From: a candidate division KSB1 bacterium
GTDB lineage: Bacteria > Electryoneota > RPQS01
Assembly (NCBI GenBank): GCA_016214895.1
Contig: JACRMR010000003.1
Location: forward strand, 372,001 to 436,000
Length of the DNA: 64,000 nt
Reading direction: 5' to 3'
In this document: one piece after another, positions 24,924 to 32,536 of the stretch
How positions within the stretch are numbered: position 1 is the first letter of the stretch
How the letters are laid out: every line of letters starts with the position of its first letter
Made by a program: the position numbers and the translations under genes
The notes under the pieces: generated by a model
Told to the model about the DNA's origin: nothing
The model's database searches: none
What the model saw: only the letters and a program-made list of their open reading frames with translations

Positions 24924-27338
24924 ATGTGCAGATACACTTTCATCTTGATGTTGGCGAGCGTGGCGTGGGCGGGGCCGGCGCTTCCGCCGTCGATCTTCTT
25001 CGTGGCCAACGAGGGGCAGTGGGACGAGCCGTTTGCCTTCAAGCTGAGCGCGGGAGGCACGACCTACTATATTACGAATCAGGGCCTGACTATCGACATC
25101 CGGCAGTATGACCGAACGGCCAACGCCGCGTCGGGTCTCCCCCCATATCCTATGGGGGGATTAAGGGGGGAGGAGGAGCCCCAGCCAGCATCGGTTCGTG
25201 GTCACGTCCTGAAGATGAACTTCGTCAATCGGCTCTCCCCCCCCTCTGTGGGGGGACTAAGGGGGGTTGACAAGTTGCCCAGCTACTCGAACTACTTCTT
25301 GGGCCGCGACTCGTGCAAGTGGCGGAGCCGGGTCGGGCACTATCAGCGGGTGATGGCGAAGAATGTTTGGAATGGGATCGATGTGGAGTTCGTGGCCGAT
25401 CCGCAGGGCATCAAGACCAACTATCACGTTCAGCCTTTCGCCGATCCGTCGCAGATTCTGATTGAGTATGAAGGACTTGACGCACCGCTGCTGGTTGACG
25501 GCTCCGGGAATCTCGTGCTGGCGACTTCGTTGGGTGAACTGATAGAGCAGAAGCCGTTGGGATGGCAAAAGGACAATTCGGTTCAAACCGATGTACAGGT
25601 GTGCTTTCGGTCTATATCGAACGAAACTTACTCTTTAGTATTGGGTGCGTATAACCCTGACAAGAAGTTCACGATTGATCCACTACTTTACAGTACTTAC
25701 TTTGGATCGGGTACAGGAGCGACTGGTCTATGTCTCGACCTCGAAGGTCATATAGTGATTTCGGGGTCAACACTTGATGATAATTTCCCGATTACTCCCG
25801 GTTCGTATCGCGACACGCCGATTTGGATGCACGACTGCTTCATCAGCATGTTTTCGGCAAATGGGGACTTTCTCTTATTCTCAACCTATATCGGCGGCAG
25901 TGATGAGGACTGGGAAACCGAACTGGTGGCCGACAATCAAGGAAATATTGTAATCGCAGCAAATACCGAAAGCCATGATTGGCCGCGTACATCGGGCGCG
26001 TTTGATTCAATATTTGGCGGTGACTACGAAGTAGCATTATCCCATATTTCAATGGATGGAGCAAACCTCCTTTACTCTACGTACATTGGCGGCCCGATTA
26101 GCGAGTTCGTTGAATGCATGAGGTATGACTCCGTTAATGATGAAATGTATGTAATGGGCTATGCAAACACTGGAAATCTATTTCCGACGACCCCGGATGC
26201 GATGGCTCGTTCGTCACCCGGTAGCCCCGGTTTTGTTACGATTTACGATACACGTGACCAGCAAGTTACGTACTCGACGTTGTTTCCAACTCGGGTTGAA
26301 AATACCAGAGTCAATATTCGTTCCGGGTATCTTACTGGGTATCGTCAACTTTGGGTAGCCGGAGAATGTGACAGTGGATTAATCGTTACTGAGAGTGCTT
26401 TCCAACCGAATTTTGGAGGTCACTCCGATGCTTACGTATCTCATTTGAATTTGTCGGACGGAATAATTGGCTACAGCTCTTTTCTAGGCGGAATGGATTG
26501 GGACTTTGCTTCGACTGTCACGGTTAGCGACTCTGGTGTCTTTGTTGGCGGTAGCACTTTGTCGTTGAATTTTCCTACTACACAAGGAGTGATAGACACT
26601 GTAGGGGGGCCAGCTGGTTTTTGGGAATGGTTTATCTCGCGAATTGAACCCTCCTCGGGTCTCATTGCCTCAAGTTTATTAGGCGGAATGTACCATGACT
26701 ATGTTGATTTTATCAGTGCGGGTGACGCGAGCGGAATTCTCGTTGTCGGAAGCACCGGTAGTCCGGATTTTCCTTTATCGGCGGACACAACAGATCCGGC
26801 GCTTGGAAGTGGCAATGCTGTGATTGCCCGGCTGTCCTTTGATCTTACTTCTCCAATATATTCAACTCGATTTGGGGCATCAGCAGGTGTTGGAGTGCAA
26901 GCGATGGTGAATCCAGATCCTAATACACTGTGGCTTTCCGGAGTGGTCGGCGATTCGGGCGAACTTCCATTAACAGACAATGCATATCAGAGAACTTCGC
27001 AAGGCTGGTTATCGAATTTCGTCACCGGAATCACGATTCAAGGCACCTCGGTCAATCGGGATCGTTACGGCCCGGATCGCCACAATGTGATCACGACATA
27101 TCCAAATCCGACAAATGCGGGCGTTAACATGAGGTTCGATCTGACTCTGCCCGCTCCGGCAACGGTTCGCGCGTTCAATCTGCTCGGGCGCATGGTGGAA
27201 CATCAAGATCTCGGTTTTCTATCGGCTGGACCCCACTCAGTTGAATTGCACGCGATTGGCTGGCCCTCAGGAGTGTACTACATCGAGTTGGAACTCGGGA
27301 CCGAAGTGGTAACGGTGAAATCAGTCCTGTTAAGATAG
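24924..27338 (+). CDS. Secreted SBBP-type beta-propeller protein with sorting domain (804 aa)
   Basis: A short signal peptide (MCRYTFILMLASVAWAG) is followed by an N-terminal domain common to SBBP proteins (FFVANEGQW, then GIDVEFVADPQGIKTNYHV). Residues about 255-700 hold beta-propeller repeats of the LYSTYIGG or SSFLGG type with DNQGNIVIAANT blades. The C-terminus is a type A sorting domain (TYPNPTNAGVNMRFDLTLP to LLR). Two palindromic repeats are embedded in frame near codons 73-83 and 105-115. The central part (about 25600-27060) looks clearly less GC-rich than both ends. Confidence 0.85.
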   Translation: MCRYTFILMLASVAWAGPALPPSIFFVANEGQWDEPFAFKLSAGGTTYYITNQGLTIDIRQYDRTANAASGLPPYPMGGLRGEEEPQPASVRGHVLKMNFVNRLSPPSVGGLRGVDKLPSYSNYFLGRDSCKWRSRVGHYQRVMAKNVWNGIDVEFVADPQGIKTNYHVQPFADPSQILIEYEGLDAPLLVDGSGNLVLATSLGELIEQKPLGWQKDNSVQTDVQVCFRSISNETYSLVLGAYNPDKKFTIDPLLYSTYFGSGTGATGLCLDLEGHIVISGSTLDDNFPITPGSYRDTPIWMHDCFISMFSANGDFLLFSTYIGGSDEDWETELVADNQGNIVIAANTESHDWPRTSGAFDSIFGGDYEVALSHISMDGANLLYSTYIGGPISEFVECMRYDSVNDEMYVMGYANTGNLFPTTPDAMARSSPGSPGFVTIYDTRDQQVTYSTLFPTRVENTRVNIRSGYLTGYRQLWVAGECDSGLIVTESAFQPNFGGHSDAYVSHLNLSDGIIGYSSFLGGMDWDFASTVTVSDSGVFVGGSTLSLNFPTTQGVIDTVGGPAGFWEWFISRIEPSSGLIASSLLGGMYHDYVDFISAGDASGILVVGSTGSPDFPLSADTTDPALGSGNAVIARLSFDLTSPIYSTRFGASAGVGVQAMVNPDPNTLWLSGVVGDSGELPLTDNAYQRTSQGWLSNFVTGITIQGTSVNRDRYGPDRHNVITTYPNPTNAGVNMRFDLTLPAPATVRAFNLLGRMVEHQDLGFLSAGPHSVELHAIGWPSGVYYIELELGTEVVTVKSVLLR
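25139..25170. repeat. Palindromic C6/G6 repeat inside a coding gene, copy 1
   Basis: CCCCCC (25139-25144), a 9-base loop, GGGGGG (25154-25159), then ATTAAGGGGGG. It lies in frame within the 24924-27338 gene and encodes PPYPMGGLRG. Confidence 0.75.
25237..25266. repeat. Palindromic C6/G6 repeat inside a coding gene, copy 2
   Basis: A run of eight C, TCTGT, then GGGGGG (25250-25255) and ACTAAGGGGGG. It is in frame and encodes SPPSVGGLRG, matching copy 1 in the shared GGLRG. Confidence 0.75.
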
Positions 27339-27426
27339 CAGAGTCAACGAACAAGCGATTCTTCGCAACCCTATTGGTCAGAAGGAGTGGCTTACGGCTG
27401 TGCGGGCTTGTTGCCGAAATCGGAAT

Positions 27427-27480
27427 CCGCCGAGCGGGGTGCCCTCACCCCGCCGGAATCGGGGTGAACCACACCCCGAT
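27427..27480. repeat. 31-base interspersed repeat, copy B, plus adjacent hairpin
   Basis: 27427-27457 is the exact reverse complement of 20236-20266. It is followed by a second hairpin, ATCGGGGTG (27458-27466) to CACCCCGAT (27472-27480). The region 27339-28069 has no credible gene. Confidence 0.75.
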
Positions 27481-27581
27481 CTTCATCGAATTCACAAGTT
27501 TCTTCTCAGATTCCGGGCACCCGGGCACGGGGGCCTCGGCAAAATCATTTCGGCAACAAGCCCGTGCGGCGCTACGGTTGC

Positions 27582-27611
27582 GTAGAGGTCGGGTCGTGGA
27601 CCCGCCCCTAC
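27582..27611. repeat. GTAG..GGGTC/GACCC palindromic repeat
   Basis: The core CGGGTC-GTG-GACCCG (27590-27604) lies inside a longer imperfect palindrome that ends CCCCTAC. The core and the CCCTAC end resemble the repeat at 34722-34766. Confidence 0.6.
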
Positions 27612-27729
27612 GGGAGATACCGCCCGTGATGTGCAGGAATTGACGCACCTGCCGTGTGGCGGAATCTGGTCCGGTTGACGACCGGAGCGGGATTCCGGCA
27701 GGGACACATTCCCTGCTCGGCGAGGAGAT

Positions 27730-27884
27730 CCCGATGCGCGAAGACGCGCCCCCCCCCCGGCCCCCCACGGGATGTGGGGGGAGGCCGACTCGCCGATTCC
27801 GGCGAGAAGTTCCCGATGCGCGAAGACGCGCACCCCCCCGGCCCCCCACAGGATGTGGGGGGAGGGCCGACTCGCCGATTCCGG
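27730..27884. repeat. Tandem pair of 73-base GC-rich repeats
   Basis: Copy 1 (27730-27802) and copy 2 (27812-27884) both run from CCCGATGCGCGAAGACGCG to GATTCCGG, separated by 9 bases. Each contains a CCCCCCAC/GTGGGGGG hairpin, and each has a GATTCCGG end that resembles the other repeats nearby. Confidence 0.8.
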
Positions 27885-27922
27885 CTGGGCGAAATGCCGA
27901 CGGCTCAGGGAGGGGCATGTCG

Positions 27923-27951
27923 TTGAATCTTTGAGATAAATTGAGTAGATT
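27923..27951 (+). promoter_or_regulatory. Promoter upstream of etfB
   Basis: TTGAAT (27923-27928), 17 bases, TAGATT (27946-27951). It lies about 112 bp upstream of the GTG start at 28070, just beyond the repeat block. Confidence 0.6.
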
Positions 27952-28069
27952 TAACGGCTTCTGCTTCCCTTTTGACCCCTTCGCCCCGTCTCGCTTTGCC
28001 CACGCCTGATGGCCGAGCGGCGATCATCGATTACTTTTCAATTTTTTCATTGCATCTTCTGGAGTTTTC

Positions 28070-28825
28070 GTGAACATCCTCTTGTTGCTCAAAGCTGTGG
28101 CCGACTCTGAGGCCAATATCAAACCCGCCGCCGACGGGAAGTCGGTCGCCCTCGACGGGATTAGCTGGATTCTCAATCCGTACGACGAATATGCCGTCGA
28201 GGAGGCGCTGAAACTCCGCGATGCCGACGGTTCGGGCGAAGTCGTGGCCGTCAGCGTCGGGGGCGACGACGTGTCGAAGGTACTGCGCACCGCATTGGCG
28301 ATGGGTGTGGATCGCGGTGTGCACGTCAAAGGCGACGTCAGTTTCGATCCGCTGGCGACAGCGCAAGTCCTGGCGGCCGCCGTGAAGGGAATGAACTTCG
28401 CGTACGATCTGATTCTCTGTGGAAAGCAGGGCATCGATCACGATCATCACGGCGTAGGCGTCATGGTCGCCGAGCTGCTGGATATTCCGAGCGTAACCGT
28501 CGTGGTGAAGATTGAGAAGGCGGCGAGCGGATTTCGCTGCGAGCGGGAAGTGGAAAGCGGGGTTGAAGTGGTTGAGACGTCGCTGCCGTGCCTGATCGCG
28601 GCGAACAAGGGTTTGAACGAACCGCGCTATGCGTCGCTGAAGGGGATCATGGCGGCAAAGAAGAAACCGATTGACGAAGTCACGCCGGCCGCAATTGATC
28701 CGCAAATCGAAGTGATCTCCGTCACCTCGCGCCCGCCGCGGCAGCCGGGAGAGATCATCGGCCACGGCGTCGATGCGATTCCGCTGTTGATCAAGAAGCT
28801 CAAGGAAGAGGCGAAGGTGATCTGA
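28070..28825 (+). CDS. etfB: Electron transfer flavoprotein beta subunit (251 aa)
   Basis: The start is GTG, with GGAG six bases upstream, giving MNILLLLKAVADSE, the usual EtfB opening. Conserved segments include NPYDEYAVEEALKL, VVAVSVGGDDVSKVLRTALAMG, LCGKQGIDHD and a late SLPCLIAANKGLNEPRYASL-like block. EtfB forms a heterodimer with EtfA, which carries FAD and passes electrons between dehydrogenases and the quinone pool or, in some relatives, bifurcates them. The etfA gene lies 2.7 kb downstream, separated by two genes on the same strand. Confidence 0.95.
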   Translation: MNILLLLKAVADSEANIKPAADGKSVALDGISWILNPYDEYAVEEALKLRDADGSGEVVAVSVGGDDVSKVLRTALAMGVDRGVHVKGDVSFDPLATAQVLAAAVKGMNFAYDLILCGKQGIDHDHHGVGVMVAELLDIPSVTVVVKIEKAASGFRCEREVESGVEVVETSLPCLIAANKGLNEPRYASLKGIMAAKKKPIDEVTPAAIDPQIEVISVTSRPPRQPGEIIGHGVDAIPLLIKKLKEEAKVI

Positions 28826-28900
28826 CCGAAAGGGCGATCCAGCCGAGTCCACCGGGCCCAGCCGCTGAAGCGGAGGGAAGGAAGAAATGAGGAGTGCGTC

Positions 28901-29116
28901 ATGAATCGACCTACTCGCAAGTTCATCGTGCTTGGTGTGGTGATGCTCATGCTGGCGTCGCTGCAGATCCGTTATTTCGCGGGGGTTTCCATCGCGCACA
29001 TTCTGGCGTTCTTTTTCGCGACCCTGGCGGCCGGGCTGATGCTGGGCCGCGCGATTACGCTGGGACGGTTGCCCGCTTCGCCGCCGCCCGCACCCGACAG
29101 TTCGATACATCGCTGA
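28901..29116 (+). CDS. Small two-helix membrane protein (71 aa)
   Basis: The ATG at 28901 follows GAGGAG. The protein has two hydrophobic stretches (about residues 9-24 and 30-50) and a Pro-rich end. No family was recognised. It lies between etfB and the SpoIIE-type phosphatase in what looks like one transcription unit, so it could anchor or help one of them, but nothing in the sequence proves that. Confidence 0.6.
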   Translation: MNRPTRKFIVLGVVMLMLASLQIRYFAGVSIAHILAFFFATLAAGLMLGRAITLGRLPASPPPAPDSSIHR

Positions 29117-29164
29117 CGCTGCCGCTCGGCGCTGCCGCCCGAGTACTTAACCGATATTCCGGTC

Positions 29165-31486
29165 ATGCTACTATTCAAACGATTCGGCTTTTGCCTGACG
29201 CTCTTGCTGACGGCGCTGACGTTCGCGCAGACGCCCAGTCCCCCCACCCGGCACAGCTTCTTACAGCCGGGCGATTCGTTGTGGACCGAGATTTCGCTCG
29301 AGAAGGGCGACGTGCTGACGTGGACGCTTTACATGGGCAGCGGAACCGGGAGCACGCGAATCGCGCTTGAGAGCGATGCGGAGGGCAAGCAGTTCGAGCG
29401 TCGGTATAGCGGCGAACCGATTGAGATCAAAGAGGAATTCAAGCCGCAGCGCGGCGGGAAGTACCGGTTTCAGATCAAGGATGACGGCGCGCGCGGCAGG
29501 CTCGTTGACTTTACGTACTGGATTCAGCAGGGGCCTTCCGATCCGGTGGCATTTCCGCCGAACGCGGTTCAGCGACTGGCGACGAAATTCGCGAACGGCG
29601 ACCGGTTTGTGGTCGAATACGAGTTCGTCTTCAAGGACACGCTGAAGTTTGAGACCTTGCGCAAGCTCGAATTGCCGCCTGATCTGATTCGGATGTGGAC
29701 AACGACGCCGCTGGGGGATTCGGTTGTCGCCAGTTCCACGGTGCGCCGTTGGACCGGCGACGCGAGCAAGATTTCGCTGTTGGGCGGGGCGAGTCCGAAA
29801 GGCGGACGGTTGGCCTTCCGGCTGGAGCTGGCTCCGCCCGAAGCCGGTGATATGACGGTGCTGCTGGCGGCGGGAGCGTCCGCGCCGGCGTGGCTGCCCA
29901 AGGACGCGCTCATCACGGTAGTGCATACGCACGATCCGTGGGGCGCGGTGGTGGTGCCGCCGTTCGGTCGCGTGGTTCAAACGCGGCGCGCCGCGGCGCC
30001 GGATTTTGCGCGGGCGAAGTTCGCGCTGCAAAGTTTGCGGATCAACGGCGCGGATTCGCTGACCTTGGCGATGATGAGTTTGATCTATACCGAGCGCGAT
30101 AGTTTTGCGACGGTTCGCCGGGAGCGGCTGATGCAGAGCATGGCCTACGATTCCGTGTTTTTGACGGGCAAGTGCACATTTTCGGCGCCGGAGCTGCACG
30201 TGATTACGGCGGAGCCATTGGCGGGGCGGCAGGACAGCGTGCACGGCGACGTGGTTTCGCGGCTTTCCTACTACGTGCACAATCCGGTGGGGCCGGAGGT
30301 CAGCGGCCGGGTTTACGAATGGCGGTATGATGAAGCGCGGGTGGCGATGGCGGCGTTGCCGAACGAGGTCTGCTGGGACAGCACGGTTTATCCGCTGCAA
30401 CCGCAACTGAAGAGCTACGCTCCGGCGATCGCGGCCGATCCGGAGACGATTACGCTGACTCCGCCGACGAAGTTCAGCAAACCGCGGTTCGACAAGCAGG
30501 GTATTCCCTATGTGAATTCGAGTCAGCGCGTGCTCGGGCTGTTCTTCGAGAATACGACCAGCGACACGCTATATCTGGTCTATTCCCAACCGCGCACGGT
30601 GGATCAGACGATCGCCAAGCAGGTCTCGCGCTGGCCCAAGGGTGCGCGGTTGACGGCGCTGGTGTTGCTGTTTGCCGCGCTGATCGCCGGCGTGGTGGGC
30701 TCGATTGTCTATTTCCGCGCGAAGGGCGTGGAGCAGCGGCGGCAGAAGGCGTCGGAGGAGTTGGCGGCCGATCTGGAGAAGGCGCGTTCGGCGCAGTTGC
30801 AGCTGTTGCCCAAGGGTCCGCTCTTGATGGCCGGGCTGGAGGTGCTCGGTTTTCATCAGAGCATGCAGCAGGTGGGCGGCGACTACTATGATTTCTTTCC
30901 GCTTGACGACGGGCGCGTGATGCTGTGTGTGGCCGACGTGACCGGGCACGGTTACAAGGCGGCGCTGATCATGTCGAACTTGCAGGCGACGCTGCGGGCG
31001 CTGGCGGTGCCGGGGCGGCAGGTGACGGAAATCGTATCGGCATTGAATCTTGAGATGTACAAGCGGACGTCGCCGGAGGATTTCGTAACGATGGCGATCG
31101 GCGTGATTTCCGCGGATCGTTCGCGGATTACGATGGTCAACGCGGGCCACAATCCGGTTTACATTATCCGCGCCACCGGGCAGTTGCGCGAGGTGAGCGA
31201 CGGTGGGATTATGCTGGGGGTGCTCGAATCGTATCCGTTCCTGCAGGCCGATTATCCGCTGTATGCGGGCGACATGATCGCGTTTTACACCGATGGGATT
31301 CCCGAGGCGACGCTGTCGAGTCTCCATGAGATGTTCGGCTACGACCGCTTGAAGCGGTTCCTGATCGACAACCACTCCGCGCCGATTGCCGACATTGCGC
31401 GCGAGCTGCTGAATGAAGTCACGCCGCGCGGCGGTCAGCAGATCGAAGACGATATGGCGATTGTACTCGTGCGGGTGAAACCGTAA
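29165..31486 (+). CDS. Membrane-bound SpoIIE/PP2C-type serine/threonine phosphatase (773 aa)
   Basis: A signal peptide (residues 1-21, ending TFAQ) precedes a large extracytoplasmic region (to about residue 490) of beta-rich sequence without a named domain. One membrane helix follows at about 494-519. A linker with coiled-coil character leads to a SpoIIE/RsbU-type phosphatase domain at about 545-773. Metal-site motifs are present: GGDYYDFF, ADVTGHGYKAAL and YTDGIPEA, and the end reads EDDMAIVLVRV. These enzymes dephosphorylate anti-sigma-antagonist-type proteins in response to outside signals. No partner gene is adjacent; etf genes flank it. Confidence 0.88.
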   Translation: MLLFKRFGFCLTLLLTALTFAQTPSPPTRHSFLQPGDSLWTEISLEKGDVLTWTLYMGSGTGSTRIALESDAEGKQFERRYSGEPIEIKEEFKPQRGGKYRFQIKDDGARGRLVDFTYWIQQGPSDPVAFPPNAVQRLATKFANGDRFVVEYEFVFKDTLKFETLRKLELPPDLIRMWTTTPLGDSVVASSTVRRWTGDASKISLLGGASPKGGRLAFRLELAPPEAGDMTVLLAAGASAPAWLPKDALITVVHTHDPWGAVVVPPFGRVVQTRRAAAPDFARAKFALQSLRINGADSLTLAMMSLIYTERDSFATVRRERLMQSMAYDSVFLTGKCTFSAPELHVITAEPLAGRQDSVHGDVVSRLSYYVHNPVGPEVSGRVYEWRYDEARVAMAALPNEVCWDSTVYPLQPQLKSYAPAIAADPETITLTPPTKFSKPRFDKQGIPYVNSSQRVLGLFFENTTSDTLYLVYSQPRTVDQTIAKQVSRWPKGARLTALVLLFAALIAGVVGSIVYFRAKGVEQRRQKASEELAADLEKARSAQLQLLPKGPLLMAGLEVLGFHQSMQQVGGDYYDFFPLDDGRVMLCVADVTGHGYKAALIMSNLQATLRALAVPGRQVTEIVSALNLEMYKRTSPEDFVTMAIGVISADRSRITMVNAGHNPVYIIRATGQLREVSDGGIMLGVLESYPFLQADYPLYAGDMIAFYTDGIPEATLSSLHEMFGYDRLKRFLIDNHSAPIADIARELLNEVTPRGGQQIEDDMAIVLVRVKP

Positions 31487-31518
31487 CTAATTCTGAAATC
31501 CAATAGCTGAGTAACGAG

Positions 31519-32490
31519 ATGTCCACGATTCTGGTTTTTTGTCCGGCGCGGGACGGCCTGCTCCGTCCGGTTTGCAAGGAGATTGTATCGGCCGCGAAGC
31601 GAATTTCCGGCGATTTGAATGCGCGCGTCACCGCGGTCACCTTCGGAGAAGTTTCCGATGCCGCGACTCTGGGCGCGTTCGGCGCGAGCACGGTGGTGCA
31701 GCTCACGAGTCCCGCGCTGGGGAGCTACTCTACCGAGGGTTATGCGCAGGCGGCGAGTGAGTTTATTCAGAGCGAATCACCGCTGGCGGTGTTCTTTGCG
31801 GCCACGGCACGCGGGAAGGATCTCGCGCCGCGCGTTGCCGCGCGGGTGGGGCGCCCGCTGTTTTCCGATTGTACGGAGCTGAAAGTGGAAGGGGGGCAGC
31901 TTCACGCACAGCGGCCGATGTATGCGGGGAAGGTGATCCTGTGGGCGAAGATCAACGGGGGCTTCGGTGTGCTGACGCTGAGGCCGAAGGCATTTCTACC
32001 GGCTGAAGTCGGCGGCAGTGCGGCGGTCGAGTCGCGGGCGGTCAATGTTGATGCCGCCAAGGTACGCGCGCAGGTGGTTGAAGAAAAGGCGACGAGCGGC
32101 GGCGAACTCGACGTGTCGGAAGCGGACATCGTGGTTTCCGGTGGTCGTGGCTTGAAGGCTGCCGAGCATTTCAAGTTGATCGAGGATTTGGCGCACACGC
32201 TGGGCGGTGCGGTCGGCGCGTCACGCGCGGTGGTGGATGCGGGATGGCGATCGCATCACGAGCAGGTCGGACAGACGGGCAAAGTCGTGTCGCCCACGCT
32301 TTACATAGCGATCGCGATTTCCGGCGCCGTGCAGCATCTCGCGGGGATGACCACCAGCCGCGTGATCGTGGCGATCAACAAGGATGCCGATGCGCCGATC
32401 TTCAAAGTCGCGACCTACGGCATCGTGGGCGACGCGTTTGAGATTGTGCCGAAGTTGACGGAGGAGCTGAGGAAGGTGGTGGGACACTGA
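31519..32490 (+). CDS. etfA: Electron transfer flavoprotein alpha subunit (323 aa)
   Basis: The C-terminal FAD domain is intact: SGGRGLKAAEHFKLIEDLA, GASRAVVDAGW, the GQTGKVVSPTLYIAIAISG loop, AVQHLAGM and AINKDADAPIF. The N-terminal domain has the Rossmann-like LVFCPARDG opening. The protein pairs with EtfB. It is 32 bp downstream of the phosphatase gene, so etfB, a small membrane protein, the phosphatase and etfA probably form one operon. The dehydrogenase donor is not in the window. Confidence 0.95.
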   Translation: MSTILVFCPARDGLLRPVCKEIVSAAKRISGDLNARVTAVTFGEVSDAATLGAFGASTVVQLTSPALGSYSTEGYAQAASEFIQSESPLAVFFAATARGKDLAPRVAARVGRPLFSDCTELKVEGGQLHAQRPMYAGKVILWAKINGGFGVLTLRPKAFLPAEVGGSAAVESRAVNVDAAKVRAQVVEEKATSGGELDVSEADIVVSGGRGLKAAEHFKLIEDLAHTLGGAVGASRAVVDAGWRSHHEQVGQTGKVVSPTLYIAIAISGAVQHLAGMTTSRVIVAINKDADAPIFKVATYGIVGDAFEIVPKLTEELRKVVGH

Positions 32491-32536
32491 GACCCTTGGT
32501 ATAGGACTTGTAACCCAATCCTATCAGAGGCGGCTT

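Noticed and set aside
27445-27934. Several overlapping open frames in both directions in the repeat block
   Set aside because: Their translations are low-complexity products of the palindromic repeats (Gly/Arg/Pro-rich) and have no family features.
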